In this document: one piece after another, positions 56,687-64,000 of the stretch
Layout of the letters: each line of letters opens with the position of its first letter
Numbering within the stretch: position 1 is the stretch's first letter
Source of the DNA: Oleisolibacter albus
Lineage (GTDB): Bacteria; Pseudomonadota; Alphaproteobacteria; Azospirillales; Azospirillaceae
Length of the DNA stretch: 64,000 bases
NCBI RefSeq assembly: GCF_003336875.1
Contig: NZ_QGNJ01000002.1
Location: 1-64,000 of the forward strand
Direction: 5' to 3'
Notes under the pieces: model-generated
Database searches by the model: none
Told to the model about the DNA's origin: nothing
What the model saw: only the letters and a program-made list of their open reading frames with translations
Made by a program: the position numbers and the translations under genes

Positions 56687-56805
56687 CCCTGGGCCGCCGA
56701 TCATGCTAGTCTGAAAGGATGGTGGGCCGGTGCGGCCCCAGGATGACGTCCGGACAGCAGCATGCCCGCGGCAGCGCCGCCCCCTGATCCACGCTTCCCT
56801 CACCG

Positions 56806-56865
56806 ACGCGTCTCCGGCCAACGCGTCTCCGGCCAACGCGTCTCCGGCCAACGCGTCCCCGGCCC
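56806..56865. repeat. 15-bp tandem repeat, four copies
   Basis: ACGCGTCTCCGGCCA is repeated head to tail at 56806, 56821, 56836 and 56851, the last copy with two changes. It ends 42 bp before the start of the hybrid kinase. The unit is a multiple of three but lies in a different frame from the kinase. It is likely to vary by slippage. Confidence 0.9.
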
Positions 56866-56907
56866 GCGCCGCGCCTGTGCCGGGGCACGGATGGAGAGGC
56901 GGCGCTG

Positions 56908-60795
<3,888 letters not shown>

Positions 60796-60851
60796 GCAGG
60801 GCCTGCCGTCCTGCGGACGAGGGTCTCCGGCTCTCTTCTGATGCGGCCGGA

Positions 60852-61913
60852 TCAGCCCGTGCTTTGCCGCTCCACAAGGGTGAACCCGATATCGACGACC
60901 CGTTCGGGGGAGGGGGTGCCGCCCAGTTCCGCCAGGATGAGGTCGGCTGCAAGCTCGCCGATTTTCCGCCGGTCGAAGCTGATGGTGGACAGGGACGGGT
61001 GGATGTGGGGGCTGAACGAGAAATTGCCGAAGCCCATGACCGCCAGATCTCCCGGGACGTCCAGCCCGCGCACCTGTGCCTCGATAATGGCCCCCTGGGC
61101 CAGAGGATCGACCGTGCAGAACACGGAGTCCGGCTGAACCCCGCCGTTCAGCAGATCCGCGAGCGCCTCCCGACCGCGCTCCAGACTGCCGGGGGTCTCC
61201 GTCAGCCGCAGCGCAACGTCGGTTCTTCCCGTCTCGGCCAGATGTTTCAGGAACCCGTCGCGCCGCTGGAGCGCCCGCTTGTCGGAGGCCGAGATGACGG
61301 CGATGCGGTCGTACCCTTTTTCCAGAAAATGCTTCGCGGCGGCACGGCCGGCATTCTCATGGGAAAAGCCGATCGCGATATCGATGGGATTGGGCGTCAG
61401 GTCCCAGCTTTCGACAACGGGGATGCCGGCGGCCAGCAGCTGCTGGCGTGCGCGTGCCGAATGGTCGATGCCGGTAAGGAAGATCGCATCCGGTTTCCGG
61501 CTCAACACCGCCGACAGAATTCGGTCCTCACGCGATTGGGCAAAGCCGGACAGTCCGAGGAGAACCTCATATCCGGCGTCGCTCAGACGGTCCGTCAGCG
61601 CTTCGACGGCCTCGGCGAACATGGATGTTCCGATGCTGGGAACGATGGCCGCCACGAGCCGGCTTTGGCTCGACTTCAGGCCGCCGGCCAGCAGGTTCGG
61701 CACATAGCCCAGCTGCTCGATCGCCTTGCGGACAGAGGTCAAGGTCTCCTCTGAGACGACATCCGGCTGATTGATGGCGCGCGACACCGTGATGGCGGAA
61801 ACACCTGCGAGGCGGGCGACATCCTTGAGCGTAACGGCACTGGCGTCCTTGCCGCGTTTTCGCCGCTGGTGCTGGGGGGGCGGGAGTATCTGGGGAGCCA
61901 TCTGTCCATCCAT
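60852..61913 (-). CDS. LacI family repressor (GntR/gluconate type)
   Basis: A 353-aa repressor. The N-terminal domain is TLKDVARLAGVSAITVSRAI, then NQPDVVSEET and the hinge LGYVPNLLAGGLKSSQS; an Arg/Lys-rich segment precedes it. The periplasmic-binding-type sensor follows (LVAAIVPSIGTSMFAEAVEA, DAIFLTGIDHS). It is divergent from the GudP-like transporter, with two TATCGATA-centred palindromes between them. ATG 61913 or 61901 may be the start. The ligand is probably a sugar acid, inferred from the neighbour. Confidence 0.92.
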   Translation of the reverse strand: MDGQMAPQILPPPQHQRRKRGKDASAVTLKDVARLAGVSAITVSRAINQPDVVSEETLTSVRKAIEQLGYVPNLLAGGLKSSQSRLVAAIVPSIGTSMFAEAVEALTDRLSDAGYEVLLGLSGFAQSREDRILSAVLSRKPDAIFLTGIDHSARARQQLLAAGIPVVESWDLTPNPIDIAIGFSHENAGRAAAKHFLEKGYDRIAVISASDKRALQRRDGFLKHLAETGRTDVALRLTETPGSLERGREALADLLNGGVQPDSVFCTVDPLAQGAIIEAQVRGLDVPGDLAVMGFGNFSFSPHIHPSLSTISFDRRKIGELAADLILAELGGTPSPERVVDIGFTLVERQSTG

Positions 61914-62111
61914 GGGCCGACACTCTTCATCCCATCGCCCGTGTTGAATGAGCAAGCACCAAAAGCGACGGCTTGTCGCCCTTTGTCCGTTGAGGTCCGC
62001 ACCTCCGCGATCACGAAATCTGCCGCGCCGCCGGCGACGGAGCACCGGTGCTGTCGGCTGGCCCCGCTGATTGTGGAATGGCCGCCACCCCCGCATCGGC
62101 TTCGGATGTAA

Positions 62112-62127
62112 ATGGTATCGATACCAT
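62112..62127. promoter_or_regulatory. LacI-type operator, copy 1
   Basis: ATGGTATCGATACCAT is a perfect 16-bp palindrome. It shares the core TATCGATA with the second palindrome at 62267 and lies close to the LacI gene start. Confidence 0.75.
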
Positions 62128-62606
62128 CATGGAGGGGTATGGGAGCGAATATGGGAAGTGTGTCTGGCAAAGGTCCGAATTCTCTGCATGTTTTCCAGCG
62201 GGTTACCGGAAAACGGACATGAATGTCGCATGGGGTCTCGCTGCGGAAATCGGCCTTGATAGCGCTATATGTTATCGATAACATATCCCCATCGGAGCCG
62301 CGGTGGATGCACCTGCCGCGGCCTGCGCAAGCGAAGGGGCTGTCGGCCGCGCGGGCAAGTTCCCCCGGCGTGGTTAACCGTCGGTCCAGTCTGTGAGGCG
62401 TTGCGGGCGTCGTGTCCGCCACCGTTCGCGGGCTGACCTGCTCTCGATTGAAGCGTCCTGACGCTTTTGCCAAACGGCGCGCCTCCGCGCCGTGAGGGGG
62501 AAGATCTGTCCGGCCTCCGCCATGGCCACCAACGCAAGATGCATCTGCACCGTATGCAGGGGCTGAGAAAGAAGCGGTTAACATAATAGTAAGAGGAGGA
62601 GCCCCA
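62128..62606. other. intergenic control region of the sugar-acid locus
   Basis: No gene. It carries the second operator (62267-62286). The part next to the transporter is unusually AT-rich, with AACATAATAGTAAGAGGAGG at 62580-62599 serving as the ribosome-binding site. Confidence 0.6.
62267..62286. promoter_or_regulatory. LacI-type operator, copy 2
   Basis: ATATGTTATCGATAACATAT is a perfect 20-bp palindrome. Its inner ATGTTATCGATAACAT is close to the gluconate GntR/IdnR-type operator pattern ATGTTACCGGTAACAT as I remember it. The centre is 157 bp from that of copy 1, so loop formation is possible. Confidence 0.8.
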
Positions 62607-63929
62607 ATGGCTCAAGCAAATGCCGTCATGGAGCGAACGCACGCGCGCTATGTAGTTCTGGCATTGATCTTCATTGTCACGACATTCAATTACGTGGACA
62701 GGGCAACGCTGTCCATTGCTGCGCCAGCAATGCGCAGTGAACTCGGATTTGATACAGTGACGATGGGTCTCGCCTTCTCCGCTTTCGGATGGGCCTATAC
62801 GGCCATGCAGCTGCCGGGCGGCTGGGTGCTGGACAAATACGGCGCGCGCTTGATCTACGGCCTTGGGCTGATCCTGTGGTCGATCTTCACCTTCATGCAG
62901 GGTTTCGTCGGCTACTTCGCCTCGGCCTTCGCCGTGCTGTTCGCGCTCCGCTTTCTCATGGGCATCGCGGAATCACCGGCTTTTCCAGCCAACAGCCGGC
63001 TGACGGTGATGTGGTTCCCGAACCACGAACGCGGCTTCGCCACGGCCATCTTCCAGTCGGCGCAGTATTTCGCCCTGGCCGCCTTCACGCCGCTGATGAC
63101 GTGGATTCTGCACGCCCATAGCTGGCATTACATCTTCTTCTGGACCGGCGGCATCGGCGTGGTTCTGGGGATCTTCTGGCTGCTGTATGTGCGTGAACCG
63201 CGCCAGCATCCCGGCGTCAACCAGGCGGAACTCGACTATATCGAGGCGGGTGGCGGGCTGCCGAACATGGGCGCCGAAAAGGCCGCGGTCGCATGGTCCG
63301 ACGTCAAGGCGCTGGTGTCCAACCGCATGCTGGTCGGCATCTATATCGGCCAGTTCTGCCTCACCACGATCACCTGGTTCTTTCTCACCTGGTTCCCGAC
63401 ATACCTGCTTGAAGCCAAGGGCATGTCGATCCTCAAGGTCGGCTTCGTTGCCGCCATCCCGGCGCTCGCCGGTTTCGTCGGCGGCATGGTGGGTGGTCTG
63501 TGGTCCGACTGGCTGATCAAGCGTGGTCACAGCCTGACCATGGCGCGCAAGCTGCCGATCGTCACCGGGCTTCTGTTCTCCAGCACGATCATTCTGGCCA
63601 ACTATTTCCAGTCGGATGTTCTCGTCATCGCCGTCATGAGCATCGCCTTTTTCGCCAAGGGCGTCGGCAATCTCGGCTGGTGCATCGTCGGTGACGTGTC
63701 GCCCAAGCAGATCATGGGCATCAGCGGCGGCATCTTCAATTTCTGCGGCAACATTGCCGGCATCGTCACCCCGATCGCCATCGGCATCATCGTCAAGGAA
63801 ATGGGGGCGTTCGACCTGGCGCTCGTCTATGTCGGTTCGCTCGCCCTGCTGGGGGCTTTCTCCTACCTGGTGATCGTTGGCCCGCTGAAGCGCCTGGAAC
63901 TTGGCGGGAGCCGGACCCGCGCGAACTGA
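62607..63929 (+). CDS. MFS transporter, D-glucarate/galactarate type (GudP-like)
   Basis: A 440-aa major facilitator with 12 predicted membrane helices, anion:cation symporter family. It matches the E. coli GudP pattern closely: ARYVVLALIFIVTTFNYVDR, then ATLSIA near the start, ESPAFPANSRLTVMWFP, HPGVNQAELDYIEAGGG near 203, MLVGIYIGQFCLTTITWFF near 235 and FCGNIAGIVTPIAIG near 377. Likely substrate is a hexarate or hexonate. AGGAGGA precedes ATG 62607. The two palindromes upstream suggest control by the LacI protein. Confidence 0.9.
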   Translation: MAQANAVMERTHARYVVLALIFIVTTFNYVDRATLSIAAPAMRSELGFDTVTMGLAFSAFGWAYTAMQLPGGWVLDKYGARLIYGLGLILWSIFTFMQGFVGYFASAFAVLFALRFLMGIAESPAFPANSRLTVMWFPNHERGFATAIFQSAQYFALAAFTPLMTWILHAHSWHYIFFWTGGIGVVLGIFWLLYVREPRQHPGVNQAELDYIEAGGGLPNMGAEKAAVAWSDVKALVSNRMLVGIYIGQFCLTTITWFFLTWFPTYLLEAKGMSILKVGFVAAIPALAGFVGGMVGGLWSDWLIKRGHSLTMARKLPIVTGLLFSSTIILANYFQSDVLVIAVMSIAFFAKGVGNLGWCIVGDVSPKQIMGISGGIFNFCGNIAGIVTPIAIGIIVKEMGAFDLALVYVGSLALLGAFSYLVIVGPLKRLELGGSRTRAN

Positions 63930-63984
63930 CCGCCGGTCTCTGCCGCATCCGATACACCATCGCTGCCAATCAAGGACTGACACC

Positions 63985-64000
63985 ATGTCTTCCCAGAAAG
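63985..64000 (+). CDS. start of next gene in the sugar-acid operon (partial)
   Basis: ATG at 63985 follows AAGGA by eight bases and starts MSSQK before the window ends. It is 55 bp after the transporter on the same strand, so probably co-transcribed, perhaps a sugar-acid enzyme. The sequence is too short to identify. Confidence 0.55.

Overview
The window looks like a chromosomal segment of a GC-rich alphaproteobacterium, most likely Rhodospirillales and close to Azospirillaceae. Supporting signs are the very high third-position GC, the 5S rRNA to tRNA-fMet order, the rmuC-def-fmt and thrS-infC blocks, the type-2 isoleucyl-tRNA synthetase, and several large PAS or hybrid sensor kinases. The family placement is inference; no database search was possible. 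Most of the window is core genome. I see no CRISPR array, no prophage and no intact insertion sequence.

Layout. 1-282: end of an rRNA operon (5S, tRNA-fMet, terminator). 283-932: decayed DNA with a SulP transporter relic and a possible insertion-sequence end. 933-9557: rmuC, def, fmt, then an Mpo1-like/panE-like pair on the minus strand, ileS and a convergent tRNA-Ile(GAT). 9781-14640: a YceI protein, a giant GlmS-like protein of 1133 aa, and a periplasmic ClpP-like protease. 14712-22672: a signalling block with a PAS hybrid kinase and its response regulator, a DODA-type dioxygenase, a DUF1178 protein, a methyltransferase, an ethylene-receptor-like histidine kinase with its response regulator, and a TetR regulator. 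22729-27613: ilvD, pyrF-trpF and an RluA-type pseudouridine synthase. 27567-34706: an accessory stretch of membrane proteins, regulators with visible operators, an SDR and an alpha/beta hydrolase. 35163-40231: tRNA-Ser(GGA), yggS, a porin, thrS-infC and a terminator. 40282-51800: a tandem DUF305 copper-type protein, methylthioribose kinase, an SH3 protein, a hydroxyacid dehydrogenase, a phosphodiesterase, an OppA-type binding protein, rlmN and an iron alcohol dehydrogenase. 52022-60795: polA, a degenerate 5'-nucleotidase-like protein and a 1295-aa hybrid kinase. 60852-64000: a LacI regulator, two strong palindromic operators, a GudP-like sugar-acid transporter and the start of the next gene.

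Genes that work together: def and fmt in N-formyl-methionine metabolism; thrS with infC; pyrF with trpF by ATGA overlap; two kinase/regulator pairs that also overlap by ATGA; and the LacI regulator with the sugar-acid transporter. The points most worth a second look are the ethylene-binding domain in which all seven compared ETR1 pocket residues match, infC starting on ATA with a decoy out-of-frame ATG, the GlmS-like protein with a large insertion in its glutaminase domain, and the matched pair of palindromes before the sugar-acid transporter.
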